Source: Chitinophagaceae bacterium C216 (GTDB taxonomy: Bacteria; Bacteroidota; Bacteroidia; Chitinophagales; Chitinophagaceae). From it: a stretch of 64,000 bases of DNA. The first letter of the stretch is position 1; every line of letters begins with the position of its first letter. A program made the position numbers and the translations under genes. Of this stretch, positions 26,097-35,944 are shown piece after piece. The stretch is from positions 2,294,001 through 2,358,000 of the forward strand of contig CP144143.1 in assembly GCA_028485475.2 (NCBI GenBank). The letters run 5' to 3'. The notes below the pieces were generated by a model. That model made no database searches. It was not told the DNA's origin and was given only the letters and a program-made list of their open reading frames with translations.

Positions 26097-27932
26097 CTAT
26101 AATTTCTCCGCTTTAAAATAAGATATACGGTATACTGCATTTTTATCTTTCTCCCCAGCATTCGGCATATCATACATTTGATCGGTGGGAGTATCTGCAT
26201 CGGGGAATCTTCTTACGCCACCGGTTCTGAAGGTCACATGATGTACCTTATGTATAGGGGCAAACAATACATTACGTACCGGTTTCCCATTGTTAATGGT
26301 AACAGTATACATGCGAGTGGCAGTGTTAAGCTCAATAATGAAATTATACTGCTGTCCGGCTTCATATTTGCTTAAGGTACGATTGCGATAACCCGCCTTT
26401 GTAATAATATTTCCCGTAGCATCAAGACTAATGCGAATGCAAGGTGTATTTTTAGCATCCTGTATTTCGATATCCAGTTGGCCATTTAAATGCTGTTGAG
26501 GGGTAATATCGAATGCTATTCTTATGTTTTCTGACATAGGTACCATCCGCTCTGCCTTGGCGTAGTCAAAAGGATCATAATCCTGCAATGTGAGCCACTT
26601 GCGGCCTTTTATTTTAGAAATCGAAACAGGTGCCCATATGGGACTATAAATATTCCATAATAGCAATTCTTCTTGATCAGATAGTTCATTAAATTCCTCA
26701 TACACATTTTCTTCAACATAGCTTTTTACCGGCGTGGGGATCTTGGCTACCCAAATATCTTCCTTATTCATACTATAAGTTACCCACACATTTCCATCAG
26801 GAGGAGCTCCATTCATCTCTTGAATACCACGAACATATTGAGGCCCGTAGGACTTATAGTTACCACCATAACGCATGCGTGTGATTTCTCCGTTTACCAG
26901 TAAAAGATTTTTAAAATTTAACCCGTCATCACTTACTGATAAGGCTAACGGCCACCTAAACTCCGAAGGATTATAAATTGTAATATATTTTCCATCTCCT
27001 GTTTTTTGCCCCCATATTTTTGCATTAGCATTTACAAAACCGGGCGCACGCAAAGGCATGTACTGCCAACTTTTGCCTTCATCGACAGAAATACTTGTCA
27101 GAGCATTTTTCCAAAAACCAACGACCCTTCCATCCTTCAAATAATAATAACTGAAAGCTTTATACTCGCGTTTTAACGGAATCAAAGGATCATTACGATC
27201 CGCTTCCTCAACCCACTGCTGCATCTGTAGAGGCTGCGATAACAATTCATCGCATGCTGCTATAAAGGATTTGTCCTTTGACTTTTTATAAAAAGGGAAT
27301 TTTGTATTTTTTTCATTGAATCCATGATTATACCGAATAAAATAAACCGGCCCGAAACTTCCATCGGGTCTAATTTCCCTGACTACCCGCCCAATACCGT
27401 TACCGTCATTGGGGTCATCTTTACTATATAAAGCAATCCCATAATACCCCAGTGCCAATAATTTATTATTCTTAGCCACATAAAATCCCATCCGCTGATG
27501 CATCACTGCATATGCATTTTGAGCCACAACGGTATCATGATCCTTCTTATAGCCATCAGGAATTTGATAAGTAGGGAAAAGCGTTACAGGAGCACTCCAA
27601 TTATAACCATCTTTCGAAGTAACTAAATAGGTAGCTCCAGGTGCTATATGCTCTCCAACAGGATTACTCAGAAAATGTAAATAAAATGTATCGTTCCAAT
27701 AGCATATCATTGGCTGATGGTTATAAGTCCAGTTCATCCCACCTGCCCAGCTCGGATGCTCCCGATTCGCACGAAATACCTGAATATTATGTACTCCCAC
27801 CGCAGGCGTTAGTTGCCCATGGTGATAATCCACATTGGACAAGGTACTACCTGTATATCGTGCAGTATCAAACTGCGCCGAACAAGTAAATACTAATACA
27901 ATCAAACATAATGTCAGACACCACTTCATCAC
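26097..27932 (-). CDS. Sialidase-fold (Asp-box) protein with C-terminal LamG-like domain, unknown function
   Basis: A 611-residue secreted protein (signal peptide ending TCSAQ). The first 400 residues look like a six-bladed propeller: they contain Asp-box-like turns (TSKDGYNWS, SVDEGKSWQ, SVSDDGLNFKN) and repeated strand patterns such as NDTFYLHFLSNP. Residues about 420-610 end in VTFRTGGVRRFPDAD and are beta-rich, like a concanavalin or LamG module. I do not recognise a named family. The fold suggests an exo-acting glycosidase or lyase, but the sialidase arginine triad cannot be confirmed by eye. It overlaps the upstream GH43 by 4 bases and is 3 bases from the MGH1-like gene, so it is translated with enzymes. 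A binding protein is the main alternative. Confidence 0.72.
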   Translation of the reverse strand: MMKWCLTLCLIVLVFTCSAQFDTARYTGSTLSNVDYHHGQLTPAVGVHNIQVFRANREHPSWAGGMNWTYNHQPMICYWNDTFYLHFLSNPVGEHIAPGATYLVTSKDGYNWSAPVTLFPTYQIPDGYKKDHDTVVAQNAYAVMHQRMGFYVAKNNKLLALGYYGIALYSKDDPNDGNGIGRVVREIRPDGSFGPVYFIRYNHGFNEKNTKFPFYKKSKDKSFIAACDELLSQPLQMQQWVEEADRNDPLIPLKREYKAFSYYYLKDGRVVGFWKNALTSISVDEGKSWQYMPLRAPGFVNANAKIWGQKTGDGKYITIYNPSEFRWPLALSVSDDGLNFKNLLLVNGEITRMRYGGNYKSYGPQYVRGIQEMNGAPPDGNVWVTYSMNKEDIWVAKIPTPVKSYVEENVYEEFNELSDQEELLLWNIYSPIWAPVSISKIKGRKWLTLQDYDPFDYAKAERMVPMSENIRIAFDITPQQHLNGQLDIEIQDAKNTPCIRISLDATGNIITKAGYRNRTLSKYEAGQQYNFIIELNTATRMYTVTINNGKPVRNVLFAPIHKVHHVTFRTGGVRRFPDADTPTDQMYDMPNAGEKDKNAVYRISYFKAEKL

Positions 27933-28852
27933 TTATCTTCAGTTTTTAGTTTTTTCAATAGCTGCTTTACGATCTTACGCTTTACAGGTACTATTGTACC
28001 ATGCTTATGACCTTTAGGAATAGTTATACGATCATTAATATCTGTAAAATGAACAAAGTCCTTTGTTGCAACTGCTTCGTACGTTTTTTTACGGTAAGCA
28101 TCAAAATATATCAGCCATTGGTCCTTAACCTTTACTACAGATGGGCCTTCGGTAAAGCTTTCGGTAAACGGAGCTGAAATATTTTTCCAAGGTCCTGTAG
28201 GCTTATCGCTGAATGCTACTTTAAGATTACGTTCGGGACGGGTGTTATCTTTTAATACAAGAACATAGTCATTTACTGCTTTTTTCACAATCACCGCATC
28301 AATTACACTAAACTTAGGATCCAAAAATAGCTTCGTAGGACTAAAATATTCGAAGTCCTTTGTTTCCACTATATACATACGGTGATTATTACTATCCTCC
28401 TCTACCCCACGTTCAAATCGGCCAGGGATAGTACTCGCCCAAATAATTTTATAATTTTTAGCATCCTCATCGTAAAATAATTCCGGAGCCCACACATTCA
28501 CAGTTGAAGGCTCGTGCTCCATTACCGGAATCATCTTTTGTTTAGTCCAATTAATAAGATTTTTAGAGCTTGAATATCCAAAACCTTTATCACCCCGCCA
28601 GCTAGTCGTCCACACCAGATGGAAAGTACCGTCTGGCCCCTGTACCATCGAAGGATCGCGCATAACCCGTTGATTCCCTATTTCTGGAGCCAGAAACACA
28701 TGATTAAAATCTTTCCACTTATAACCGTCATAGCTATACAACATACGCAAGCCAGCATCTGCCGGTTCATGAAATGATGTAAACAAATAAGCTTTATGAG
28801 AGCAGGATACCAGAACTGCAGCTAAAACTAATATTAGAATCGTTTTCTTCAA
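27929..28852 (-). CDS. GH43-type arabinosidase-like lipoprotein
   Basis: A 307-residue lipoprotein (lipobox LVSC at residue 17) with a compact GH43 five-bladed propeller and no extra modules. Motifs are VMRDPSMVQGPDGTFHLVW (base Asp in RDPSM), NVWAPELFYDED, FSVIDAVIVKK (middle Asp) and FTEGPSVVKVKDQWLIYFD (acid Glu in TEGP). This short lipoprotein form resembles the arabinofuranosidase-type GH43 subgroups seen in pectin loci, but the subgroup is not certain. It follows the GH140 gene by 23 bases and overlaps the next gene by 4 bases, which suggests translational coupling. It is likely anchored to the outer membrane, facing the periplasm or the surface. Confidence 0.88.
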   Translation of the reverse strand: MKKTILILVLAAVLVSCSHKAYLFTSFHEPADAGLRMLYSYDGYKWKDFNHVFLAPEIGNQRVMRDPSMVQGPDGTFHLVWTTSWRGDKGFGYSSSKNLINWTKQKMIPVMEHEPSTVNVWAPELFYDEDAKNYKIIWASTIPGRFERGVEEDSNNHRMYIVETKDFEYFSPTKLFLDPKFSVIDAVIVKKAVNDYVLVLKDNTRPERNLKVAFSDKPTGPWKNISAPFTESFTEGPSVVKVKDQWLIYFDAYRKKTYEAVATKDFVHFTDINDRITIPKGHKHGTIVPVKRKIVKQLLKKLKTEDK

Positions 28853-28875
28853 GGCAATACCATTTTAGTGACAGA

Positions 28876-30306
28876 TTATTTTTTCAAGATAAGCACCCAA
28901 TCATTACCGTTTTCAGGATTTCCTGGCGGATCAAAAGCTATTATTTCTGCTCTGGGGAAAGTTGCAACATTTGTCTGCGTGCCATCCTTAGGACTATACC
29001 AGAGTGCTTTGGAAGGAACAAAACCCAATTTGGTAATATTCACTTTAAAGTTTCTGCCTGTATACGTATACACGAGGGCGTAGTTCTTCCCTTTTGTTGC
29101 CAAAATATAATCATATCTTGTATGATCATTATCGACGATAATTTCCTGGGCAGGCTTCCTATCAAAGTAATCATATGACAACATCAAGGATTTAAGATAA
29201 CGCATTTGCAACGCGCCAGGAGCCGTGATAGTCTCCTTCCAACTACCTGTCACGCCAAAATTGGTTCCTGCATCACCTGGCTGATGAAATTGCATTATCG
29301 CGTTCTCGCCATAAGTAAAGCCTGCACCGCCAGCAAAAACACTCCAGTATGCATATCTTCTCACTTCATGTGCCGACCATCGAGGTTGCGTGGAATCGTG
29401 TAGGCCGTATGGAATGTTCTCATACGATGGCTCCCCATCCAGAATTGGCTTAGCAGGTTGTAATTGATAGCCATCTACCACATATCTCCAGTTGTCTTCA
29501 CCGTAACGATGTTTCTCGCGACTACTGGTATCTTGCGCATAGGTTCGATGTCCACTCTGAAACATGTTAAAGTCTAACCATTGCTCATGATGAAACCAGT
29601 CGGCCGAAGAATAGCGTCCTCTGGGATGATAAGTCATCAAATGTTCCGGATCATAGCGCTTGATGGTGGATCCGATAACCTGCCACACGTCGGTCTTTAT
29701 AGAACCTTCAATATCTCCGCCGTTCAACCAAATAATATTGGCATATTTTTTATAACGATTAGCTAAAAACATTGCATATTGCTCAGCTTTGTCTGCAGTA
29801 ACACTTTCGTCTTTGGCCGCCGATCCCCAAATAGGTACCAACGCTATATATATTCCTCTTTTCGCAGCTTCCTCAATGATAAAATCCACATGATCCCAAT
29901 AATCATACGCTTCTTTATCATTCACATCATTACCCGGAGTAACTATGGGTTTACTGATATCACCATCTTTTAAAGCGCTATGTCCGTAAACATTCTTAGC
30001 CGACAATGTATGTAACACCATTACCTGTATTACATTAAAGCCTTGCTCCTTTCTGGTATCCAAATAATAAAGTGACTCTTCTCTACTACATTTAGTAAAA
30101 AACAGCCAGCCTGTATCGCCCAACCAGAAAAAAGGCTTTCCATCGGCAGTTTGAAAAAAACGTTTATTAGCGGAGATTTTCAGTTTAGACATCTGTTGTC
30201 CGCAAACCCGATCAGATACGAAAAGAGCAATAGAGAGCAGGAGCATACAGCAAAATCTTTTAAAAGCAAGCACAAAACCAGAACATGGTATTCCACAAAG
30301 CATCAT
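28876..30306 (-). CDS. GH140-like apiosidase (DUF4038 TIM barrel)
   Basis: A secreted TIM-barrel protein of about 476 residues. In-frame ATGs lie at 30354, 30330, 30306 and 30303; I prefer 30306, since the hydrophobic signal core (CCMLLLSIALFVS) would otherwise sit more than 30 residues from the N-terminus. Family marks are the N-terminal DGKPFFWLGDTGW, GFNVIQVM, the WLNGGDIEG loop (D214 counted from the 30354 start) and ILDGEPSYENI (E308). The spacing of these two acids fits the catalytic pair known for GH140, an exo-apiosidase of rhamnogalacturonan II. A C-terminal beta domain follows. DUF4038 includes other activities, so apiose as substrate is likely but not proven. It is first in its operon, behind a promoter-like site. 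Confidence 0.82.
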   Translation of the reverse strand: MMLCGIPCSGFVLAFKRFCCMLLLSIALFVSDRVCGQQMSKLKISANKRFFQTADGKPFFWLGDTGWLFFTKCSREESLYYLDTRKEQGFNVIQVMVLHTLSAKNVYGHSALKDGDISKPIVTPGNDVNDKEAYDYWDHVDFIIEEAAKRGIYIALVPIWGSAAKDESVTADKAEQYAMFLANRYKKYANIIWLNGGDIEGSIKTDVWQVIGSTIKRYDPEHLMTYHPRGRYSSADWFHHEQWLDFNMFQSGHRTYAQDTSSREKHRYGEDNWRYVVDGYQLQPAKPILDGEPSYENIPYGLHDSTQPRWSAHEVRRYAYWSVFAGGAGFTYGENAIMQFHQPGDAGTNFGVTGSWKETITAPGALQMRYLKSLMLSYDYFDRKPAQEIIVDNDHTRYDYILATKGKNYALVYTYTGRNFKVNITKLGFVPSKALWYSPKDGTQTNVATFPRAEIIAFDPPGNPENGNDWVLILKK

Positions 30307-30384
30307 AAAATCATTTTTATAATTAAACATGCCGAAGAACAATCGTTGCACCATCTATGACAATCAACTACCGAATAATGCACT

Positions 30385-30415
30385 TAAAATTAGCACGCAT
30401 GGCCGATAGCATCAA
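30385..30415 (-). promoter_or_regulatory. Promoter-like site upstream of GH140 operon
   Basis: On the minus strand GTTG (TTG at 30415-30413) is followed after exactly 20 bases by TAATTTTA (30392-30385), close to the Bacteroidota TAnnTTTG -7 element. It lies between the terminator of susD2 and the GH140 gene, where a new start is needed. The same TTG-N20-TAATTTTA layout occurs before the DUF3826/susC3 operon at 48738-48769. Confidence 0.5.
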
Positions 30416-30497
30416 CTTAAAATAATTTTTTCCATCAATATGAAAATTTATTCCATCATTGTAATATCTATGCCAACCTTCTGCTAAGAGATTAAAA

Positions 30498-30534
30498 AAT
30501 GATGCGATTCCCATATTCCGAGAATCGCATCATT
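30498..30534 (-). terminator. Strong intrinsic terminator after susD2
   Basis: A perfect 13-base inverted repeat (30498-30510 with 30522-30534) with an 11-base loop. On the minus strand the second arm runs into six T. It starts 15 bases after the susD2 stop, the normal place for an intrinsic terminator, and closes the sigma/FecR/susC2/susD2 unit. Confidence 0.88.
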
Positions 30535-30548
30535 CGATATTATCGTAA

Positions 30549-32309
30549 CTAGTATCCTGTATTTTGTCCGAACTCGTCTGCGTTCAGTATAGCATCGAGG
30601 AACATCTGAGGAATTGGTCGCAACACATGGAAGGGTTGTATGAGTGGAATATCCTTATTATAAGCTTTTACATAATCATACAATTTTCCTGTTCTCTTTA
30701 AATCAAACCATCTCAAATGCTCGCCGCAGAGTTCTCTTGCTTTTTCTTCTAGCAGGAAATCTAAGTTCAGTTGCGCTTCAGTAATCATCATATCATTTTC
30801 CTTACCGGGTAATGCCGCTCTACGCCTAATTACGTTTATCAGTTCAACTGCCTTAGCTTTAGATCCACCCGTCATCATCAATTCAGATTCGGCGGCAATA
30901 AAGTACATTTCTGCCAAGCGCATTGTAATTACATCTTTAGTGCCGAAATTAGAATTAGGGGCTGGCAGGTTAGGATCATTAAACTTTGTTAAAGCAGGAA
31001 AGCAAATATTAAATCTTGGATTGGTGGACACTTGATCGCCATCATAGGTATCATCAATATCCACTACAGCGTAAGGCTTATTTCTTTTATCCGCAATTTT
31101 TTTCTTTGTATACAAAAGAGCTAAATCTCCAGCATTAAGCGTTGTTCCAACCATGCTAGATGGTTTTTCAAACGCAGCGAGATCATCTGCGGTCCATGAA
31201 TAGCTGGGACGATTTAAATAATACTCCTCTCTAAACCACGCCTTATATCTTCCATCAATATCTTCGTTGTATAACTCCAATAAATGACGTGTAGGCATGA
31301 GGCACATGCTGCCCGAACGAGCATTATTATCATTTCCATAAAATAAGTCTTGCACCATTCCAGCTCGGTCAGAGTATTTAGCCTTATACCACATATGTAA
31401 CCTATTGGGATTGTTGGGCTGAGGATTCAATGAAGATACAGTAGAGTGTGTTACTACAAACATTGCTTCCGTATTGGTCTTATTATTTTGAGGAGCGAAT
31501 ACTGCATCTGGGGTGCTGTACAAAGAAACTTTTAATGCAGCCTGATTATTTATTACGTACATAGCCGCATCACGCGCCATCTGATAATATTGGTCTTTTT
31601 CTGCCTGATTGGTAGCATAGGCAACTCTAGTTAATGCTAAACGTGCTTTTAAACCATAAGCAGCCTTCAAAGTAGCCCGCCCAATATCTGTAGCCGGATA
31701 AGGATCTACAGGAAGATTAGCAATTGCTTCATCACAATCTTGTAACATTAAATCATAAAAGGCAGTAATGGGGCTTCTATAAGCTGTTAATACAGCAGTC
31801 TTCGTTTCTTGTGTTCTCAGATCCACACCTCCAAAAAATTCCACAATATGCCAGTAAGTATAGGCTCTCAAAAAATGCAACTCGCCTTTGCGGGAACGCT
31901 TCTCATCTGGCGACTTGTAAGGTACACCATCAATACGCTCAATGCCAGCATTGCAGTAGTTGATAATTTCATATAAACGATTCCAGGTATTTCTAATCTG
32001 GCCTGTACTGGCTGTAAGTTCTTCATATTTGGTCATCTGCCTTCCATATCCACTATTGGCGATATTAATCCAGATGTCGGTACCACCTTCTGTCAACATT
32101 ACTATATCCTCTCTTCCGTAAAACTGACCACCATAGTTAACATACGCAGAATTCACCAATGCATTCATACCTTCTTCAACAGCAAAAACTACATCTGCAG
32201 TTGTACCGCCAGGATTATATTCCTTAAGGCTACAGGAGAAGAGTAAAGTCATGCCACATACTAATGTGGATTTCACTCTTATCAAGTTTATAATATTTTT
32301 CATACTCAT
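30549..32309 (-). CDS. SusD/RagB family glycan-binding lipoprotein (SusD2)
   Basis: A 586-residue SusD-like lipoprotein with its cysteine in LLFSCSLKE near residue 26; an ATG two codons in (32303) is also possible. Typical features are the early FAVEEGMNALVNSAYVNYG helix region, RKGELHFLRAYTYWHIVEFFGGVDL, MRLAEMYFIAAESELMMTGG, VELINVIRRRAALPG, and EEKARELCGEHLRWFDLKRTGKL. It pairs with SusC2, whose gene is 130 bases upstream, and it ends at a strong terminator. A hairpin in the 130-base gap could set a different expression level for SusD and SusC. The glycan bound is unknown. Confidence 0.95.
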   Translation of the reverse strand: MSMKNIINLIRVKSTLVCGMTLLFSCSLKEYNPGGTTADVVFAVEEGMNALVNSAYVNYGGQFYGREDIVMLTEGGTDIWINIANSGYGRQMTKYEELTASTGQIRNTWNRLYEIINYCNAGIERIDGVPYKSPDEKRSRKGELHFLRAYTYWHIVEFFGGVDLRTQETKTAVLTAYRSPITAFYDLMLQDCDEAIANLPVDPYPATDIGRATLKAAYGLKARLALTRVAYATNQAEKDQYYQMARDAAMYVINNQAALKVSLYSTPDAVFAPQNNKTNTEAMFVVTHSTVSSLNPQPNNPNRLHMWYKAKYSDRAGMVQDLFYGNDNNARSGSMCLMPTRHLLELYNEDIDGRYKAWFREEYYLNRPSYSWTADDLAAFEKPSSMVGTTLNAGDLALLYTKKKIADKRNKPYAVVDIDDTYDGDQVSTNPRFNICFPALTKFNDPNLPAPNSNFGTKDVITMRLAEMYFIAAESELMMTGGSKAKAVELINVIRRRAALPGKENDMMITEAQLNLDFLLEEKARELCGEHLRWFDLKRTGKLYDYVKAYNKDIPLIQPFHVLRPIPQMFLDAILNADEFGQNTGY

Positions 32310-32331
32310 ATTTTTAATGTTTTTATAGCCA

Positions 32332-32385
32332 TGTGAAATAGCACTAACTCTTCTGGTTGAACATATTTTCTTACTCTATTTCACA
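32332..32385. repeat. Inverted repeat between susC2 and susD2
   Basis: A perfect 10-base inverted repeat (32332-32341 with 32376-32385) with a 34-base spacer, in the 130-base gap between susC2 and susD2. On the mRNA it would form a stem-loop about 20 bases before the susD2 start. There is no U-run right after it, so RNA stability or processing is more likely than full termination. Confidence 0.45.
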
Positions 32386-32439
32386 GTACATTATTATTAG
32401 AATTAAGTATCACGCATTTGCTATTTTATAATTTCATCT

Positions 32440-35400
32440 TTAGAAGCTGAAGTTTAATCCGAAGACAAACTGACGCTGTAAAGGCGACTTAGCCGATCCT
32501 CCTCTTTCCGGATCGTAATCCTTCACTAAATGGCTTCTGGCGATGGTATAAAGGTTATTAGCCGAAGCATATACTCTTAGATCAGACATTCCCCACTTAT
32601 TTAATAATGCACGTGGGAAGCTGTACCCTAAGGATACTGTTTTCAATTTCACATAAGAAGCATCTACATAATTCAATGCCTGATAACCTCTGTAGTTATA
32701 GAAGTTGGTGAGGTCTGGTCTTGGGAAATCATTTGATGGATTTTCCGGTGTCCAGTAGTTTAAATAAGCCGGATGATTACCTCTTCCTTGTGGATCATAT
32801 GAAGCTGTAAAATCATACGCCATCATATGGCCCCAGCGGCTGATAATGTAAACGGTAAGGTCAAAGTTTTTATATTTAAATGTATTGTTCAAACCGCCGG
32901 TCCATTTGGGAGACGTAGTACCGATGTATTGCACATCGTTTACCTCATCGATAATATAATCACCATTCAAATCTGCTAATTTTATATCACCTGGCTTAAA
33001 AGGTTGCGTTTTGGCTGCATCTTTAAAATATTTAGCAGCCTCTTCCGCCTCATCCAATTGCCATATACCTAAGCGCTTAAATGTATAGAAAGAATTAAGT
33101 GGTCTACCAATGAGCAGCGACTCTGTCTCCCGAGTTACAGCTCCAATGATATCTCTACCGTCAATCAGATTCACAATCTTTTCCTTATTCATTGCAAAGG
33201 TTAGATTGGTGGTCCAGGTGAAGTTTTTATTCTTAATGTTTACACTATTCAAGCTAAGCTCCAAACCACGGTTATTAGTAGCACCTATATTCTGGTAAAT
33301 TTTAAATGGTGTATTATTACCACTTCCTAATGATGTAGGCAATGTACGGGGCAGCAAAATATCGGTGGTCTTTGTATTATAAAAATCTAAGCTACCATAC
33401 AATCTGTTATCAAAAAAGCCAAAATCAAGACCGATGTTAGTAGATGCTGATTTTTCCCAACCTAGATCCACATTTCCTAAAAACTCACTATATACATAAT
33501 AGGTATATCCCCTGTCCTGGAATGCTGAATTGCTCAATGCATTCAGATATGATTGCGTACCGTATTCGCTAATACCAGAATTACCGGTCATACCCCAGCT
33601 GATGCGCAATTTTAATTCGTTAAGATTCTTGGAGGCACTAAACCAACCTTCGTCAATGATACGCCAAGCAAAAGCCGCAGAAGGGAATGCTGCCCATTTA
33701 TGACCTTCGGCCAATCTGGATGCTCCATCCCATCTATTAGATAAGGTAAGCAAGTATTTACCCAGATAGCTGTAATTTAATCTAGCAGCATATGAGAAGG
33801 TCTGGCTTTGTACATACCCGGAGCGAATTACATAAGAGCTTTTTGCGTTTGCAGATAGGTTGTGCCAAAGTTGACTGGGAATTAATTGTCCAGAACCCTC
33901 GCTGTATGAGCTTCTGAATTTAGACTGTGTCCAAGATGTCAGTGCAGTAAGTGTGAAAGCATGATCATTAATACTCTTGCTATAATTAACAATATTATCC
34001 CATGTAATAAATGATTTTTCAGTAGCAGCAATCGACGCTAGTGCATCATTGTATAATCCTGCTCGGTTTATGGAATTTTGGCTTTCAAAATCCATATTTC
34101 TTCTGAAATTAAGATTGGCGCCGAAATTGGATCTGAAAGACAAGCCAGGAAGCGGTTTAATTTCGGCATAGCCGTTGGTCCAAATGTTTGTAGTCAACCG
34201 CTGATGCTTAGCAACATATTCATCTGCCTCATCAGCTAATGGACTTACCTTTCCTGATGTACCCAGAGGCCAAAGCACCACTTGACCGTTCTCATCGTAT
34301 ACTTGGCCTAAAGGCTCATTGGTAGCCGCACGCCACAACACGTTATCCGCTCTTGTGAAACCATTATAATGTGTAAGATTTAAGGAGACTCCGGTCTTGA
34401 AAACATTCGAAAAGCTATGATCCACTGTAGTTCTTACATTATACTTGTTAAGAATATCATCCTTTAAAGAACCTTTTTCTCTGTAATAACCGGCAGATAA
34501 AAGACCTGTGGTTTTATTAGTTCCACCCGATACTGTAATTTGATGATTTTGTACAGTGCCAGTATGTAGCACTTCTTTTACCCAATCCACCCATTGATTA
34601 TTCTGAATCGCCGCCCATTCGCTGGGTGTAAACAGCGTTTGATCATCCTCGGGTGAAGACCATTGTCCTGCAGTTTTGGCTGCTTCTCTTCTCAACTGAA
34701 TATAGTCCTCGCCCATTCGCATTTTGGGATATTGAGCCCATCCGTTCAAACCCGTGTATCCGTTATAAGAAATTTTTGTTTTTCCGGCTTTTCCTCTTTT
34801 GGTAGTAATGATAATTACGCCATTTGCCCCCTGCGAACCGTATATAGCTGTGGAAGAAGCATCCTTCATTACTTCAATAGATTCAATTTCTTGAGGTGGA
34901 ATATCCGATACGCTACCCCCCTGAATACCGTCAATAATTACCAAAGGATTATTAGCAATTAAATTACCATACTCATCTCTTGCCGTAGATAAAGATCTTT
35001 TTCCTCTGATGTTCATAGTTACACCGGATGTAGCACTACCAGAGTTACGGGTAATATCCAACCCTGGCACCTGTCCCTGTATAGCTTCCATAGCATTATG
35101 TGCAGGAGAGCGAACAATGTCGTCTGCTTTTACCGACGATACGGCTCCTGTAAGATCTCTTTTACGCACACTACCATATCCAATTACTACTACTTCATCC
35201 AATCGCTGATCTGCAGCAATTAATATAATTTCAAGCTCGTCTTGTGCGTCCACTACAACCGTTTGCTCAACATATCCCACACGTGAAAAGATGAGCGTAT
35301 CGCCTACATTGGCGTTAATGGAAAACTGTCCGGACTCATCCGTTATAGTTCCTACCTGCTCTCCACGCACAGTCACCGATACACGGGATAGCGGCTGTCC

Positions 35401-35805
35401 GTTCTGATCACGCACCACGCCTTTGATCAGCTTGAAGGGATTACTAACATAATCGGCATTTAAGGAAAGTACCACCCGATGGTCATTAATAATATTCCAG
35501 GTTATACCGGTGCCATCAAATACTTTGCTCAAAATAGCATTCAACGAGGCGTTCTGAGCAGAGATGTATACTTTCTTGGATAAAGGGAGCAGATTATTGC
35601 TGTAATAAAACGAATAAGGCGATTGTTTCTCAATCTGAGTGAACAGATTGGCTAAAGTCGTCTCCTGTGCCTTTAGATTTATTACATACTGTCCATAATT
35701 TTTGGCAGATACATGTACCGCCAAAAGCAGCATAATGCACATCAATTTCATAACAAGCAACGTTTTTCGGAAGTCATCACATCCCGAAGCAAGTAATTTT
35801 TGCAT
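32440..35805 (-). CDS. SusC/RagA TonB-dependent transducer with STN domain (SusC2)
   Basis: About 1121 residues from the ATG at 35805, which gives the usual start MQKLLASG and a signal peptide ending VHVSA; ATGs at 35838 and 35883 would add 11 or 26 residues, and a purine-rich AGAGGAGA lies just before the latter. After the signal come an STN domain (QETTLANLFTQIEKQSPYSF to ITWNIINDHRVVL), a carboxypeptidase-regulatory-like domain (KGVVRDQNGQPLSRVSVT), a plug (VVVIGYGSVRKRDLTGAVSS, EVMKDASSTAIYGSQGANG), then the barrel ending in FGLNFSF. The STN domain contacts FecR-type anti-sigma factors in the periplasm, and exactly such a factor and an ECF sigma are encoded just upstream. So this transporter both imports glycans and reports their presence. 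Confidence 0.95.
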   Translation of the reverse strand: MQKLLASGCDDFRKTLLVMKLMCIMLLLAVHVSAKNYGQYVINLKAQETTLANLFTQIEKQSPYSFYYSNNLLPLSKKVYISAQNASLNAILSKVFDGTGITWNIINDHRVVLSLNADYVSNPFKLIKGVVRDQNGQPLSRVSVTVRGEQVGTITDESGQFSINANVGDTLIFSRVGYVEQTVVVDAQDELEIILIAADQRLDEVVVIGYGSVRKRDLTGAVSSVKADDIVRSPAHNAMEAIQGQVPGLDITRNSGSATSGVTMNIRGKRSLSTARDEYGNLIANNPLVIIDGIQGGSVSDIPPQEIESIEVMKDASSTAIYGSQGANGVIIITTKRGKAGKTKISYNGYTGLNGWAQYPKMRMGEDYIQLRREAAKTAGQWSSPEDDQTLFTPSEWAAIQNNQWVDWVKEVLHTGTVQNHQITVSGGTNKTTGLLSAGYYREKGSLKDDILNKYNVRTTVDHSFSNVFKTGVSLNLTHYNGFTRADNVLWRAATNEPLGQVYDENGQVVLWPLGTSGKVSPLADEADEYVAKHQRLTTNIWTNGYAEIKPLPGLSFRSNFGANLNFRRNMDFESQNSINRAGLYNDALASIAATEKSFITWDNIVNYSKSINDHAFTLTALTSWTQSKFRSSYSEGSGQLIPSQLWHNLSANAKSSYVIRSGYVQSQTFSYAARLNYSYLGKYLLTLSNRWDGASRLAEGHKWAAFPSAAFAWRIIDEGWFSASKNLNELKLRISWGMTGNSGISEYGTQSYLNALSNSAFQDRGYTYYVYSEFLGNVDLGWEKSASTNIGLDFGFFDNRLYGSLDFYNTKTTDILLPRTLPTSLGSGNNTPFKIYQNIGATNNRGLELSLNSVNIKNKNFTWTTNLTFAMNKEKIVNLIDGRDIIGAVTRETESLLIGRPLNSFYTFKRLGIWQLDEAEEAAKYFKDAAKTQPFKPGDIKLADLNGDYIIDEVNDVQYIGTTSPKWTGGLNNTFKYKNFDLTVYIISRWGHMMAYDFTASYDPQGRGNHPAYLNYWTPENPSNDFPRPDLTNFYNYRGYQALNYVDASYVKLKTVSLGYSFPRALLNKWGMSDLRVYASANNLYTIARSHLVKDYDPERGGSAKSPLQRQFVFGLNFSF

Positions 35806-35944
35806 AATTTTGATTGGTTTTAATTTTAAAAATCGCATTAAACATTGTTTTAGTGCACCATCAAGAGGGGAATGTTGCCGCATTCTCCTCTATTTTTACA
35901 AGTATCCATCAATTTTCTTCATATGCTTTTTTTAAGTGAATGAA

